The notes below the pieces were generated by a model, which was not told the origin of the DNA, made no database searches, and saw nothing but the letters and a program-made list of their open reading frames with translations. From an uncultured Rhodobacter sp. (GTDB lineage: Bacteria > Pseudomonadota > Alphaproteobacteria > Rhodobacterales > Rhodobacteraceae): 5,585 nt of DNA. Shown here piece by piece: positions 5,194-5,585 of this stretch (its first letter is position 1; each line of letters begins with the position of its first letter). The stretch spans positions 1 through 5,585 of the forward strand of contig CALGTJ010000602.1 in assembly GCA_937901435.1 (NCBI GenBank). The letters run 5' to 3'. A program made the position numbers and the translations under genes.

Positions 5194-5585
5194 TCAAAAT
5201 GCTGTTGCAATCAGGGTTTCGAAATCCTCAACAGACTTGACCTGCGCCACCTGATCAGCCGTCACCTTTAGTCCCCAGTTCTGCGCCATCGCGCTATAGC
5301 GGGGCTGGCGGTGGGACAGGGCGCGGGCGTAGGTCCAGCGCACAAAGGCATCTGGGTCAACCTGCGCCTCTGGCAATCCGGTCTGCGTCAGATATTCGGA
5401 CCACGCCGTTGCAAGAAAATCGTCTTGATAGCACATCGGTTTGGGGGCGGCGTCAAAGCGGCGGATCAACTCGTCGGTGTGGGCGTCGCTGCCCTCGATC
5501 CACACCATAAGCACCGAGGCAGAGAGGGCGCGCAGCACGGGGTCTGTCGGGTCCTCGGGATTGACCACTTCGCAGATCGAGCCGC
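5194..5585 (-). CDS. Conserved ATPase, C-terminal part (5' end outside window)
   Basis: The frame is open from the right edge to a TGA at 5194-5196, giving the last 129 complete residues. The segment starts GSICEVVNPEDPTDPV, followed by VLMVWIEGSDAHTDELIRRF, a conserved APKPMCYQ, WSEYLTQTGLP, and a late ALSHRQPRYSAMAQNWG. I recognise this as the end of a P-loop ATPase of roughly 280-300 residues widespread in Rhodobacteraceae; the Walker A motif would lie beyond the window. The GSICEVV strand followed by VLMVWIEG fits parallel strands of a kinase-like P-loop fold. The GTG at 5568 is internal and not the start. The function is not established, and the family assignment is from memory. It is not obviously part of the metA operon, because about 350 bases with structure separate them. 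Confidence 0.8.
   Translation of the reverse strand, partial: GSICEVVNPEDPTDPVLRALSASVLMVWIEGSDAHTDELIRRFDAAPKPMCYQDDFLATAWSEYLTQTGLPEAQVDPDAFVRWTYARALSHRQPRYSAMAQNWGLKVTADQVAQVKSVEDFETLIATAF

Noticed and set aside
4939..5197. Open frames of 71-77 aa on both strands in the metA-ATPase gap
   Set aside because: They run through the strong inverted repeat, have no domain-like composition and lack good ribosome binding sites.
1..5585. Defence system, mobile element, CRISPR or other novel gene cluster
   Set aside because: All sizeable genes are recognisable housekeeping families; there is no transposase, integrase, direct-repeat array or terminal inverted repeat pair flanking genes.

Overview
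The window looks like a chromosomal segment from an alphaproteobacterium of the Rhodobacteraceae (roseobacter-like) group. This rests on the high-GC coding sequence, the trkH-hfq-hflX gene order, an alphaproteobacterial type of Hfq, and the C-terminal end of an ATPase that I associate with Rhodobacteraceae. The assignment is by recognition, not by a search.

Left half, plus strand: the 3' part of a Trk-type potassium channel subunit (trkH) runs off the left edge. A 225-bp gap with an A-rich leader follows, then hfq (RNA chaperone, 77 aa), and three bases later hflX (ribosome-associated GTPase, 428 aa, GTG start). hfq and hflX look like one transcription unit. In related genomes this block usually lies downstream of the ntrBC-ntrYX-trkA nitrogen-regulation genes, which would be outside the window.

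Middle (2663-2868): a convergent intergenic region between hflX and a minus-strand gene. It is packed with inverted repeats: one long palindrome (2685-2741) and three short back-to-back hairpins.

Right half, minus strand: reading leftwards there is a possible 31-48 aa single-pass membrane peptide, then metA (homoserine O-acyltransferase, with the Glu111 that predicts acetyl-CoA use), then an alpha/beta hydrolase with an N-terminal membrane anchor whose start lies inside the end of metA. These three probably form a small operon. Further right, a roughly 350-bp region holds a strong, partly G-U paired hairpin inside a longer closing stem and may encode a structured RNA. The right edge contains the C-terminal part of a conserved ATPase on the minus strand.

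Most of the window is core housekeeping: ion uptake, RNA regulation, ribosome rescue and methionine synthesis. I see no phage, insertion sequence, CRISPR, tRNA or rRNA. The least explained items are the small ORF before metA, the structured region at 4979-5172 and the palindrome cluster after hflX.
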